DNA from: Plectosphaerella cucumerina
Lineage: Eukaryota > Ascomycota > Sordariomycetes > Glomerellales > Plectosphaerellaceae
Assembly (NCBI GenBank): GCA_020746995.1
Contig: JAGPXD010000005.1
Coordinates: forward strand, 1,488,001 to 1,552,000
DNA: 64,000 bases
Direction: 5' to 3'
The notes under the pieces are model-generated. The model ran no database searches and had not been told where the DNA came from. It saw only the letters and a list, made by a program, of their open reading frames with translations. The translations under genes and the position numbers were made by a program. Shown piece after piece: positions 33,248 to 44,617 of the stretch; the first letter of the stretch is position 1, and each line of letters opens with the position of its first letter.

Positions 33248-36200
33248 ATGGACGACCCAAGCCTCGGCGACGCCAGTCCCAGCGGCTTGGAAAAGCTTCT
33301 GCCCAAGGCCATCGTGGAGAAGCGGCGGCGCAAGAAGATGCGGCAGAAGCTGGAGCGCGAGCTGGACGGCCAGGGCGAGTCGGACGGCGAGAGCGAGTCG
33401 GCGTACGGAAGCGATGCTACCAACAGACGGAGCTGGATGAGCACGGCGTCGATGGACTTTCAGCAACAGCTGCGACAGCAACAGCAGCAGCAGGAAGAGG
33501 AGAAGAGTTGGATTTCGGACGAGCACCGGGTCGCAAAGGACGCGACGGACACGACCGATACGGCGCCGGGAAACGACGGCGCGGCGGCGATTGACTCGTA
33601 AGTTCGCATTTCTCCTCCCGTCAAGCTCGGATCTCGCATTTCCCCCGCCATCTTCGGGTTCCCTGGAGGCTCCAGACCAGGCTCCAGACCAGGCTCCAGC
33701 TTCTCAGTGGAGGTTCGGAGTCAGCCTGTCAACCTGTTCGAGTTCGCTTCACGGTCCAAAGACGCACGAGCCGGCCCTTTTCTCCCCATCTCCGTCTGTC
33801 TATCCGCAGTACGCGAGGTACTGGAGCGACGCACGAGTCGGCCGGGCCATTTGTCCGTTTCATGTTCCGTCCGTCGGCGCGGACAGAGTCGAATCATCTC
33901 AAGGCTTCCCCCAACCCGCCATCCTCGGATACCCCTGTTCCGACCTGAGATGGGCCCGGCCTTCCCAAAACGAACGAATTGCACTGCACCCCCGATGCAA
34001 CCCTCAATTGGCGGTCACCAAAAAGTGCAGAACGTGGCATCTGTGGTATCGCTTTTCCAATTGGCGTCGAGGTTCCAAGACAGCAGCCAGCCCAGCCAGC
34101 CAGCCACTTGTCGGGGCACGGAGTTGAAAGTTGCGCCAACGCACGGGAGAGTACTTGCTCCAGGGGACATCCATCACGCTGACCGTCATCACCACTTGAC
34201 TGGACTCAGTGGACTGGCACTGCATCTCACAGGGCCAAGACCCAACCCCCCCTCCCCTTGCATCTCCCCCTCATCCTCATCCATCCTCCTCTCCGCCACG
34301 ACCACAGCACCAACGACACGAGAGGTCCACATCTCAATGCGAGTTACGAGCAAAGTGCGAGCTGCATCTCCTCCCGTCTTGCCCTACCCTGCCTGTCCTG
34401 CCGGCCCTGTCGCTCTACCTGTGGCCCTTGCACGTCCCCTCCGCTCGTCCCGTCCTTCCAATCCCACCCGCATCCACCCTTGTCCTTCCGTCTCACCTTG
34501 ACCGCCGACCGACCTCTCTACTTGAACCACAAACGCACTCTGCTCTGCATCACCTCGCACATCACGCCAGACTGACCTCGCCCGCCCGCTCCCAGCTATC
34601 CTCCACCTCACCGACCAAACGCCGTCTCCGCCATCTCGGCTCACCCCTCGCAAATCGGCTACCTGACCACATCCTCACCACTCGTACAAGCCGCGCACCT
34701 GCCAGAGCCACAGAGCCTGGAGGTGCAATCCTTCGAGCTGGCTTCCCGATCGAGCACCTTCAACCCTCAGCGGCCAGGGTCTGTCGACTCCGACTCGCAG
34801 TCCAGCCTGTCGAGCCGCAGCAAGACCGGCCTCGCCCCGCCCACCAAAGAGCAGAAGCGATCCCCATCGCCTGTCGGGAAGTTCAAGGGCGTCTTCAGCA
34901 GGTCAAGCAGGAGGAACTTGGCTGGCAACAGCCCAAGCACCAGTCCCAGCACCAGCCCGGAGCGCAAGGCTGCGAACGCTCCAGCCGACCCTCGCGCCGG
35001 TGACGACACCTCTGCGCCAAGCACACGGCCCGCCACAGCCCGATCCGACGGCTCTGCCTCCATCAACAGGCCGCCTTCCATTATCACAGAGTCCACTATC
35101 GACCTCACGCGGTCTCAGACAGATGTCTCGCAGCTAGCCGCCTCCTCCACCTCCACCCTACCTCCAGCCGCACCCAAGACCTCCGACCGCAGGCTGTCCA
35201 AGAGTTCGACGAAATCGAACCCCATCTCCCTCGCACACCCGCCCGCGACACCTCCGAACACCGAGCCTGCCGGCCCCGTCATCGTAAACACTCCTCCCAC
35301 ACCCACCGACCATCAATCACCAACCTTTACCGCGGCCCCTACGACCAAGAAGACCCCAGATGCTGCCACAAGCTCCTCTCCGTGGGGAACGCTGACATCA
35401 TACAAACGGGCAAGGTCCGGCAGCGCCGGCCCCAGCAAGCTGTCAAACACGACATTCGCTCCCCTGACGCCCACGGTCGAAAGTCCGCCCGCCAACGGCG
35501 CAACCAGTCCCGGCTCTGGTTTCTTCTCGTCTATGCTATCTGCCGCCCAGAACGCTGCGAATCAACTCACCAACACTATCCAAACCGCCAACAACAACAA
35601 CAATAACGCCCCCCCACGAAACCGCAACGTCACTGCCACCCGCGACCAGCCCATCCAAGAGGAAGACAACCAGGTCGAGGTTGAATCGCCGCTCGATCCG
35701 AGCGGAACCCAGCCGATGAACAAGGAACCCGCCGTCAAGACGCTGGGCGATGGCGACCTGACGCTCAACCAGCTCGGCATCGTCGACCCCCCGAGCACTT
35801 CCGGCACGCCCCTCAGCTCGAGGTTCCCCGACCTCACCTCCGAATCGAGAGCGAGGTCCGAATCAGCACCCGCCGATGCATCCTCTGCCACGAGCCATGA
35901 ATACACCGCCGACGAAGGCCGCGGACCTGCCACGACGCGCTCGCTGTATGAGCCCGGCGCTCCCGGAGACCGCACGCCGCCCCCTGCTAGCGTTTATGAA
36001 GATAAGCTGGGCGCCTCAGGCGTCTACCGCAGCGGCAGCGTTCGCAGTAGCGCCGCAACCAATGGTCACCGTCGCAACCGAGGCAGCTCGACCACCACGA
36101 GGGGTACGGGGACGACCATCGGCGCGGCCATTGCTGCGGCCAACGCCTCTGTCGCGCACCCGTCCCAGAACGCGAGCCAGCAGCGCCTCACCGGCTTTGC

Positions 36201-38096
36201 AGTCTCCAGCAAGAAGCGCAATCGCGACTTCCACGCGCTGTTCAAGTCGGTGCCCGACGACGACTACCTCATCGAGGATTACAGCTGCGCCCTGCACCGC
36301 GAGATCCTGGCACATGGCCGTCTATACGTCTCCGAAGGCCACCTTTGTTTCAGCAGCAACATTCTGGGCTGGACTACGACTCTGGTTATGAGCTTTGATG
36401 AGATCGTGTCCGTCGAGAAACGCAGCACAGCCCTGGTCTTCAAGAACGGTCTCATGATCTCCACTCTCCACACCAAGCACAACTTTGCCAGCTTCACCAG
36501 CCGAGACTCAACGTACGATCTGATCGTGAATATCTGGAAGCTAGGCCACCCCAGCCTCAAGAGCTCGCTGAACGGCGTTCAGCTCGAGGGCACAGGTGGC
36601 GACAAGACTGAGAAGGTCAATGTCGACGATATGGGCGAGACGGTCGAGGCCGGCCAGACCGATGGCGACTCCCGCAGCCTGAGCTGCTCCGACGACGACA
36701 GCGACGACGGAGACGATGTTTACGACGAGGACGATGACGAGGAGGATCTCGTGAACACGCAGTCTAACGGAGGCGCGGCCGAATCTGACGCCGACAAGGT
36801 TACCGCACGTAAGGTCTCGGCCGCCGTGGGCACTAATGGTGCCGTTGCAGATGCCGCGAAGGATACCGCAACCGCGGCGGCGGCGGCAGACTTCCCTGGA
36901 CCTGCTACTCACTCACCCACCGAATGTGGCGATGCCGACACTCACTACGACAAAATCATCGGAAACGATGTGATCAACGCACCCCTGGGCAAGGTGTACA
37001 ACCTGCTCTTCGGACCCGCCTCCGTCACCTTCATGTCCAAGTGGCTGACGAACGAAGCTAAGTGCTGGGACCTCCAGATGGAGGACAAGAAGGGCCTGTC
37101 CGCGGACAACAAGACCAGGGTCTACTCGTACATGAAGCCGCTGCCTGGCAGCATCGGCCCCAGCAAGACAAAGTGTGTTGTGACGGAGACTATTGAGAGC
37201 ATCGATTTGGAGAAGGCCGTCAACGTCATCGTCAGCACGCAGACGCCCGACGTTCCCAGCGGCAACGCTTTCACCGTAAAGACCAAGTACTGCCTATCGT
37301 GGGCCGAGGGCAACGCGACCAAGTTTCACGCCAACTGCACCGTGGAATGGTCGGCCAAGAGTTGGCTGAAGGGTGAGCATCGACTGTTCCTACACTATCC
37401 GCTTAGCTAACATGACCAGGTCCCATCACGAGCGCCGCCGGCGATGGCCAGACCAACTACTGCACTGATCTTTGCACGAGCATCAAGGCCGCAGTTTCTT
37501 CTCGACCGAGATCCGGCACCGGCAGCAACGGTGGCGGACAGAAGAAGAAGCGCAGCAAGAAGGGACGCAACGGCCGCACATCCGCCGACACGGAAGAGGT
37601 CTCACACGCCAAGCACGCGCCCAAGCAAGACTGGGGCCTATTCGAAGTCGTGCGCCCCATCCTGGGCCCCCTCTTCGACATCCTCAAGCCCATCCTCACC
37701 GGCAACGTCATGTACGGCCTTCTCGTCGGCCTGCTCGTCGCCGCATGGTTCCGCTTCCCCAGCAACAAGCCGCAACACGGCCTCAGCATGTACGGCTACC
37801 CCGACCGTCTCGCAGCATACGAGGAGATGTGGCGCCGCGAAGAAACGGAGCTCTGGGACTGGCTCGAGGAGCGCGTCGGTCTCGAGCGCCTCAATGACGG
37901 CCGCGTCCCGACGCAACGAAAGCCCATTGAACCCCGCACCGTCGAGGAGAGAATCCGCGAGGAGCGCATGGACGCGCGCGAAATTCAGGAGGCTATCCGC
38001 GTCACAGAGGAGAAACTCATGGCGCTCAAGGGCGTCATGGACAGCAGTCGGAAGAAGTCAGCTGAGGGCGGAAAGCCCTCGGCGAGCGAGGCGTGA
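33248..38096 (+). CDS. GRAM-VASt sterol transfer protein (Lam/Ltc family)
   Basis: Lam-family proteins are ER-anchored at membrane contact sites and move sterol through a StART-like (VASt) domain. Three exons (33248-33597, 34596-37372, 37420-38096) give 1267 residues. The N-terminus has LEKLLPKAIVEKRRRKKMRQ, then long Ser/Thr/Pro-rich disorder. A GRAM domain lies at about 657-770 (DFHALFKSVPDDDYLIEDYS, GRLYVSEGHLCFSSNILGW), then an Asp/Glu-rich linker, a VASt domain at about 900-1075 (YDKIIGNDVINAPLGKVYNLLFG, KTKCVVTETIE), a Lys-rich segment and one TM helix near 1136-1153 (NVMYGLLVGLLVAAWFRF). One StART-like domain matches the Lam5/Lam6 layout. The exon 1-2 join over a 998-base intron keeps frame and gives HPSQIGYLTTSSPLVQ, but it is the least certain part. 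Exon 1 alone could also end at an in-frame TAA as a 117-residue frame. Confidence 0.88.
33669..33699. repeat. 12-bp tandem repeat, 2.6 copies
   Basis: Unit GCTCCAGACCAG, repeated exactly inside the long first intron of the GRAM-domain gene, about 70 bases after the donor. No function is evident. Confidence 0.85.
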
Positions 38097-38846
38097 GCAG
38101 CACGCGCGGGGGAGACGAAAGCACAAACATCACGGGAACTTCTTTTTGTAACCCCTCACGACTACAGCGACGGCCGCAGCCCATATGCGAAGCCACATAC
38201 TTTGTTCCATCTTCTGTTTTACTTCTGCTTCTGGCGATGCCCCGCGGGTGCAGACTTGTTTTGTTTCGACCGACGTTTTGCGGCGGATAGGGGGTGTACA
38301 TTACATTTTATCAGCATGGCCCTGCCGCCCGGGAGGGACCGGCGTTCTTTTGATCTTATTTCGTGTGCTGAGGAAGAAGAAGCATCATGTCCTGAGTGGC
38401 AGCAACATACCCGAGGCGAGAGGCGGGAGGAAAAAAGCGAAGACCCCTTGTTCCTTTGTCGAGAAAATGGAAACGATATTGCTGTGCTTGCTAGTCCGGA
38501 TCGTGTGTGTGATATATCAGCATTTTCTACGGAAGAGACTAGGAAGTTTTAATGCATTTCGTAGCATTTGGTCTAAATGAGACTATCCGCGTGATGCTGT
38601 GATGCTCCTCTCATAACTCATCTCGAGCGACCCAAAACAGGCCTCTCGCCACCTCGCTCGCTTCCCCACGCTGGGCTTGACCCGCGCGCTGTTTACGCCC
38701 CTAATCTCCAGAAATTACATCAAAACGCCGTTGAGAGCGGCCGGGTGCCCTGCTGGCCCGCCATGGAATGTGTGGGTATGCCAGAAAAAAAGAAGAAATA
38801 TGCCGCTGTGACAAAGGAAAGTAAGGACAACTATGCCTCAGGCTCT
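38097..38846. other. Intergenic between convergent genes
   Basis: 3' sequences of the GRAM-domain gene and the Cld1-type gene; nothing else is supported. Confidence 0.5.
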
Positions 38847-40412
38847 CTACACCAGTCCCTTGCGGCCGTGCTCGCGCGTCTCGGCCATCTCCTTGAGGAT
38901 AGCGGCGTTGTAGTGATCCGCGTTATCGAGGTAGAGGTGGTGGCCGGCCTTGGGGACGATGATGACCTTTGCGGAGCCGTTCTCGCGACGCTTCTCCTCG
39001 TCGGTGTTTTCGAGAAGGGCGCGGACGCGGGCTTTCTTGAGGCGCTCCTCGGCGTCGAGGCCGCCGGCGACATCCATCCAGTCGTTCTCACCGTACATGA
39101 GGACGACTGGGACACCCGTCTCCTTGAGGGTGGTGCCGTCGGGCTTGGCGACGGTCTGGCGGCCTACGCCGTCGATGCGCTCGACCATGGGCTTGCGGGC
39201 GAATGCGCCAGGGGCGAGGAGGTAAGGCAGGGCGTATTCGCCGGAGCCTCGCTGACGGAAGATGGAGAAGGCATAGTCGTGGAGGGACTTGGACTCGTCC
39301 TCGGGCAGGTGGTTGAAGCGGCGAGAGGTCCAGCCGGAGACGAAGCGGGGGCCGAGAGGGCCTGTGAAGCGGACGATGGAGAAGGGGGAGACGTTGGCGT
39401 CCCAGAGCCAGGCGAACCAGCCGGGCATGCGCCGCTTCGGGGCGTTGGTAGCGTTTGTGCCCTTTGTGCCGGGCTTCTGGTTGGCGACGGTGTCCTTGTT
39501 GTGGGAGTCGCGGACAACGGTGTCCTGGTCCTGGGTGAACTCGTTCTCGAGGGTGGAGACGCTCGGCTCGGGGAGATCCTCGTTGACGGCGTAGGGGTCG
39601 GCGGGGAGGCCGACGGGAGAGGCGAGGATGAGCTTCTTCAGGTGGCCAGGGTATTTGAGGGCGTAGGCGATCGAGAGGTAGCCGCCGAGCGAGTGGCCCA
39701 TGAGGGTGAACTTGTCAATGTTGCGGGCCTTGCGCCAGTCCTCGAGGGCGTCGACGAACCAGGCCTCGGCCTCTGCGATCTTGGCGTCCTTGTCTTTTGC
39801 GTGGACCGAAAAAGGCGGGCGGGACGAGTTGCCCATACCGAGCATGTCGAGGGCGTAGAGCTTCCAGCCCTCGGGGCGGGAGAGTGGCTCGAAATTCTTG
39901 TAGAAGAAGCCCAGGCCGGCGCCGTAGCCGTGCAGAATGACGAGGTTGTCCTCGACAGGCTCGCCGACGCGCTCGATGGAGAACTCATTCAGGGCGCGGT
40001 TCTTGCCGGGCAGCGGCACCATCTGGGAGCGCCAGACGCGGGGGCCGAAGGGGTCGGAGGAGGAGGACGTCGTCGCTGACGAGGCGGTATCGAGAGCCTC
40101 GCGCAGATGGGGCATGTGGGAGAGGACATTGCGCTCAGCGTTCAGTGGCGACCCGGTCGTCCACCACTGGTAGGCGGCTTCCTTGTACCCAAGGGGGAAA
40201 TAAGCGAAGTTGGCGGGCCGAGAAGTCATATCTGGTCTGGTGGGGGCGGTCGCTGCTGTTGCGTAGGTTCTACGACGGGAGGGGTTTTGTTGCTCGTCGG
40301 TCGATGAAGGGTGGCGAATGGACGAGGTCGTCGCGACGAGGGATGATGCAGCGGCGGCTAGGGGGATTCGAGAACCGCAGACGGCGGCAGATGCAGTGTA
40401 TGTGTGTAGCAT
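38847..40412 (-). CDS. Mitochondrial alpha/beta hydrolase, Cld1/CGI-58 (ABHD4/5) family
   Basis: Likely cardiolipin or phospholipid deacylase: yeast Cld1 of this family removes an acyl chain from cardiolipin in mitochondria before remodelling. A single exon gives 521 residues from ATG 40412. The first 60 residues are Ala/Ser/Arg-rich (RIPLAAAASSLVATTSS ... RRRTYATAA), a probable mitochondrial presequence. The catalytic parts are the oxyanion loop VILHGYGAGLGFFYKNF, nucleophile elbow GHSLGG with Ser241, an acid in GENDWMD and the His in AGHHLYLDNADHYN. The last also contains the HxxxxD motif shared by the CGI-58/Cld1 group. An insert at about 315-345 (NKDTVANQKPG) is low-complexity. Substrate specificity is inferred from family resemblance. 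Confidence 0.85.
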   Translation of the reverse strand: MLHTYTASAAVCGSRIPLAAAASSLVATTSSIRHPSSTDEQQNPSRRRTYATAATAPTRPDMTSRPANFAYFPLGYKEAAYQWWTTGSPLNAERNVLSHMPHLREALDTASSATTSSSSDPFGPRVWRSQMVPLPGKNRALNEFSIERVGEPVEDNLVILHGYGAGLGFFYKNFEPLSRPEGWKLYALDMLGMGNSSRPPFSVHAKDKDAKIAEAEAWFVDALEDWRKARNIDKFTLMGHSLGGYLSIAYALKYPGHLKKLILASPVGLPADPYAVNEDLPEPSVSTLENEFTQDQDTVVRDSHNKDTVANQKPGTKGTNATNAPKRRMPGWFAWLWDANVSPFSIVRFTGPLGPRFVSGWTSRRFNHLPEDESKSLHDYAFSIFRQRGSGEYALPYLLAPGAFARKPMVERIDGVGRQTVAKPDGTTLKETGVPVVLMYGENDWMDVAGGLDAEERLKKARVRALLENTDEEKRRENGSAKVIIVPKAGHHLYLDNADHYNAAILKEMAETREHGRKGLV

Positions 40413-41699
40413 TCCGGAGGGGGGTGGAAGAGGCACGACGTGCGGGTGGCGAGACGGGTTTTGTATCAAACGATCCCTTGGCGGGTGGATGTTTTGTTCG
40501 ACTCGAGTCGTCGTTCGGATGCGGGTTTGCTCTCGCGGGCCGGAGTTAGGCGGGCAGCGCGAAGAGTGCGGGAGGGTGGTGTTCGAGATGGAATGGACCA
40601 ATGGGAGCGACCGCGCACTCGCACTCGCACCCGTGGGGAGTGGTGACGCACGAGATTCGGAGGGTTGCGGGAGATGCGGCGTGCCTGAAGATCTGGACTT
40701 AAGCACCGGCGGACTTAAGGTGGTTCGCGGGTCGCGCGCAGGGATGCTGGTCCGGAGGGTGTAGTAATCAACCGTGGCTGACGGACGGAGGGTTCGATTC
40801 GGGTCCGCGGGCGGCTGCGAGGGTGTAGGTGAAGTTTTGAGGAGAGATCTTGAGAGTTAGGTTCTGTGAGAGGAAGAGTTGGTTTGAAGGTTGGATGGAG
40901 GGGAAATAGAGTCGAGTTGTCCTGTTTGGTCCAGGAAGGAGCCACCGGACGGTACGGTGAATCTGGTCCCGTGAGCTGCCCCTCGTGCCTGCCTGAATGG
41001 CCTTCCAGAAATGTTGGGGCGCCGTCTCCACGGGCGGTGTCCAGGCGGTTTGTACCGGCCAGTGGACCCACCAGATGACGTCCAGCCACTGCGAAGCCAT
41101 GGAGAGACACGGGGTTTGTTAGCGCTCTTCAGGGGGCAGGAGGGGTTCCAGGCGGTGAACGGAAGGTGCTGGCTGGCTGGCTGGATTGCCTCGGGGTGTT
41201 GACTAAGCCGGAACAAATGCATTGACGTCAAAGTTCTGGAATCAGGGGCAGTTACTGATCTTCCATTTTTCTACCTAAATCAACTTGAATCTATTACTTT
41301 AGTCATCTCACGGCCTTTTTTATGCATTCATGCTTTTGTATTCACCTCTAACAGGGAATGCTGATGGCAGCTCAATCCTCAATGTCGAGGCTACGTCTGC
41401 GGGCCTCGAACCATCACCAGGAAATGTGTCTTCCGAGAAAGATGGGTATGGTAGAGTTCGTGACTTTGTTATGTACCGAAACTTGTTTTCTATATACTCA
41501 TGGGAGAGCCCCGAGTGATTCATCGAAAAGAATCGTCTCGAGGTAAGTACGAATCCGAGCCCTGCAGGATGACCTCCCACGATGCAATTCTTCGCGCAAG
41601 CTCGGAAAGGGAAAGTGCTTCACTTGCCAGTCCTGTCGCTGGGTCTAGAAGAATCACAGTAGCAACTGGTATCCGAGTGTTCGCTGTGGATTTGCTCGC
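40413..41699. other. Intergenic upstream of the Cld1-type gene
   Basis: 1.3 kb with no supported gene. The left part is the 5' region of the Cld1-type gene; the right part is 3' sequence of the next hydrolase. Confidence 0.5.
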
Positions 41700-42608
41700 T
41701 CAGAGACCTAAAGCGTTGTTGAAGAAGGCCGTAATGTTGGCCAGAGCAGGGGCGACGTAAGGCTCCCTGTCGTAGAAGTCCATGTGGCGGCCGCCGGGAA
41801 CCAAAATTTTGGTCGCGTTGGGGTTATTGTCCTTGACAATATCGTAGATCTTATCCGTCTGCCACCTGCTGTCGGCGTCCTCGCCCGCGATCAGCAGGGT
41901 CGGCTGGGTGAGGTACTTGCCTGCGAACTGCCAGGCGTCGAAGCGAACGAGCAGCGGGGTCGAGGCGCCGGCCATGACGTTCTGCGAGGTCGGGTAGAAG
42001 CCGCGAGGGGTGCGGTAGTAGTCCCAGGCGTCGACCAGATCGGGGGGCACATCGGCGGCCGGCTCGGGAAGGAAGTTGACGAGGGTAGGCTCGCCGCCGG
42101 TAGCGGTGCCCTGCAGGCGGTTCTTGGCGTCCTCGAGGACGTCGAAGACATCCTCGCGATCGAGAGTGTTGAGCCAGCCCTGGCGGGTCGAGTCGCCAAT
42201 GTTGACGAGGCTCACCGCAGCCACAGCCTTGATGCGGTGGTCGACGGTGGCGGCGGCGATGCTGTAGCCGCCTCCAGCGCAGATGCCGACGACGACGATG
42301 CCGTTGGGGTCAACGTTGTCGAGGCCTTGGAGGTAGTCAACGACGGCGGAGACGTCAGACACCCTCGAGTCAGGGTCCTCGAGGAAGCGGGGGAGGCCCT
42401 CGGAGGAGCCCTGGTAGAGGGCGTCAAAGGCGACGGAGACGAAGCCCTGCTTGGAGAAGCGCTCGGCGTAGAGGTTTGCGGCCTGCTCCTTGACACCGCC
42501 ACCGGGGTGTACGACGACGAGACCGGGTGCCTTGCCGGTGCTGTTGGCGGGGTTGTGGAGGATGGCGGCCAGCTGCAGGCCGCCCTTAAGGATGTTGACG
42601 AGCGACAT
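41700..42608 (-). CDS. Small alpha/beta hydrolase, dienelactone-hydrolase-like, Cys nucleophile
   Basis: A single exon gives 302 residues. The fold begins with GLVVVHPGGGVKEQAANLYAERF (oxyanion region and cap entry). The nucleophile elbow reads GICAGGGYS, so the nucleophile would be Cys110 in place of the usual Ser, as in dienelactone hydrolases. The acid is probably in LLIAGEDADSRWQ and the His in VPGGRHMDFYD. A cap insertion after VNFLPEPAADVPPDLVDAWDYY and the run TPLLVRFDAW place it with the fungal/bacterial YcjY/DLH-like group. No signal peptide is seen (MSLVNILKGGLQLAAILHNP), so it is likely cytosolic. Substrate is unknown; ester or lactone hydrolysis is the family default. Confidence 0.85.
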   Translation of the reverse strand: MSLVNILKGGLQLAAILHNPANSTGKAPGLVVVHPGGGVKEQAANLYAERFSKQGFVSVAFDALYQGSSEGLPRFLEDPDSRVSDVSAVVDYLQGLDNVDPNGIVVVGICAGGGYSIAAATVDHRIKAVAAVSLVNIGDSTRQGWLNTLDREDVFDVLEDAKNRLQGTATGGEPTLVNFLPEPAADVPPDLVDAWDYYRTPRGFYPTSQNVMAGASTPLLVRFDAWQFAGKYLTQPTLLIAGEDADSRWQTDKIYDIVKDNNPNATKILVPGGRHMDFYDREPYVAPALANITAFFNNALGL

Positions 42609-44617
42609 TGTCGGGGCGAGGGGGTTTCTCGGCTGGTGTTTGTGAGTCTTGGGGTGTGGGTTAGGGAGGGAAGAAAAAAGACTGGATTCTAGGATGGCAT
42701 GAAGACCAGGGGAATTCTGCCTAGGTACAGAGCCCGTGTGGTCTTTAAGTACTGATCTTTGGAAGCCCTCCCTTTCAAGAGATTCCGACAACATCACAAC
42801 ATCGCAACGGCTTACACCATCACCGCCTCGGACATGTCCTATCTCCGGGCCCTTGACCGCAGGATACCTTGAAGTAGCATGCCGCGTCATGTAGATCCCA
42901 AGCCCACCTGCGTGATGCTGCCAAGCCGTGATGTTGCTGCTCCTCAGGGTTGCAGCTCGCAGGGGGGTTCCGTGATGGGCCAGATGGCCAAGCACATCAT
43001 ATACGGCTTCTCCACCCCAGCTGGAGCCGTGCCCAACCGGCAGAGGCGCAGCAGCCGGCGCGCCGCGTCACGGCAGTGATCTCCTAGGCCTGAGAGCTGC
43101 ATCTTCGGGGGCTTGGCACGAATACCATGTCCGAGACCGAGGGGTGTAGGTTAGTCGTTTCCGGCAGAGCAAAACTTAATCTGCGGAGCATAATTCAATG
43201 TCCCTCATGTAGGCAATTTAAGACTGGCACGCTATATTGGTGGCTCTGTAAGGCGGATGGACGACTTTAGCGGGCGAAAGAAATACAAGCATGACTCTCT
43301 GCGGCTCGAACGGATTCTAGATTCCGTCGTTGCCCAACACCACACGATGAGAGGCTGCTCGTCGTCATACACCACGCCACACCATGAAGATTAATGGCTT
43401 TGTATGTGCCTTGAAAGACCGGCGCCTATTTGACCGTTGTTTTCTTGATTGACCATGCTCCAGCTGCTGGTTTGTTGGTTTATGGCGTGGACGTCGAGGC
43501 CTGCCTGTCATCTTCCTCTTCCAGTCATTACGAGTCAGTACGTCAGACAGACCGTGACATTTACTCTGTGCACGGCGGCAACGGAAACCAAGCCAATGAT
43601 GACGTACCCGACGTATCAAGCAGCTTCGAAGACTCAATAATCGTTGCGATATCCTCGAGCCCCAGATCGTATAACACCGCAGGTTCTCCGACCACAGTAG
43701 CATCGTCTGTCTTCGATGGCATCCACCGGGGCCGGTACTTCCTGGCTGCAGCAGGCGGGACGATGCAGTGTAACGCCGGTCTGCAGTTGGGCGGAAGAAT
43801 GCCCTAACGAGAAAGACGCCGACTTGGTTGATGATCTCCGACGGGTCTGATGCGGAGCGAGAGGACATAGCTTGGCCATGGACAACAGACAGAGAAAAAA
43901 CGCACCAACTAGACAAGACAGACCACATGGTCATTTCTGGCGATCAAGTCACATACTGAGACCGACTCAAATACGGGTAGCTTTCCAGACTTGAATGTTC
44001 TAAATGCATGCTGAGGGGGATGGCAAAGACACAGCATTCGGTGTCACGACGGGCTTCTCTATCCATCTGGGCCTGGAGGATCGACCTACATTGTTGTTGT
44101 ACAGGGTCGGGAAATTCATAATGCGGAAGCCGCGCCTGTCCTCGGTATCTCATCGCATAGGCTCTGTTCACGGTCCTCCCCCGGTCCGGTTGGTCCGCTC
44201 GATCGGCCGTGAGCTCCACTTATACGGTCCGGCCGGTCCGGATGTGCCCCCGCCGTGGTGCTGCGACCCGGACCCCACAATCTCAAGCTGAACCCCCCAC
44301 CTTGGGTTCAAACAGCGGTGCAGTCATGCCCCGTACCATGCTTAGTCAATCGGCTATCTTTCACCCGAAGCTACGAGCTGAAGCATAAACTAGACTCGAA
44401 GCCGGCACTGACATTGGCTCCGAGGGGAGGGGAAGGGTGCCGTGGTGGGACTGTAGAAAAGGGGCTCCTACCTAGAAATACATGATGATGTTAGCTCAGG
44501 CGCTCGACCGATTCACCCTGCGATTTCTCCTGCTTCGCACTCGTGCGTTCGAGAGAAGCACTCACACAGCCCGGCTCTCCACCTACCTGGGTATTGTAAA
44601 GCCCTGCTGAGCTGAAC
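42609..44617. other. 2-kb gene-poor stretch between two divergent hydrolase genes
   Basis: Contains no gene I can support. A 189-codon minus-strand frame (43934-43365) starts with an ATG and a signal-like hydrophobic run but continues as Arg-rich random-looking sequence. Sequence next to 44617 is leader for the plus-strand hydrolase. Confidence 0.45.

Noticed and set aside
43365..43934. 189-codon minus-strand frame with ATG and signal-like N-terminus (MTMWSVLSSWCVFSLSVVHG)
   Set aside because: After residue 25 the sequence is Arg/Ser-rich and random-looking, with no cysteine pattern or splice pattern that gives a coherent protein.
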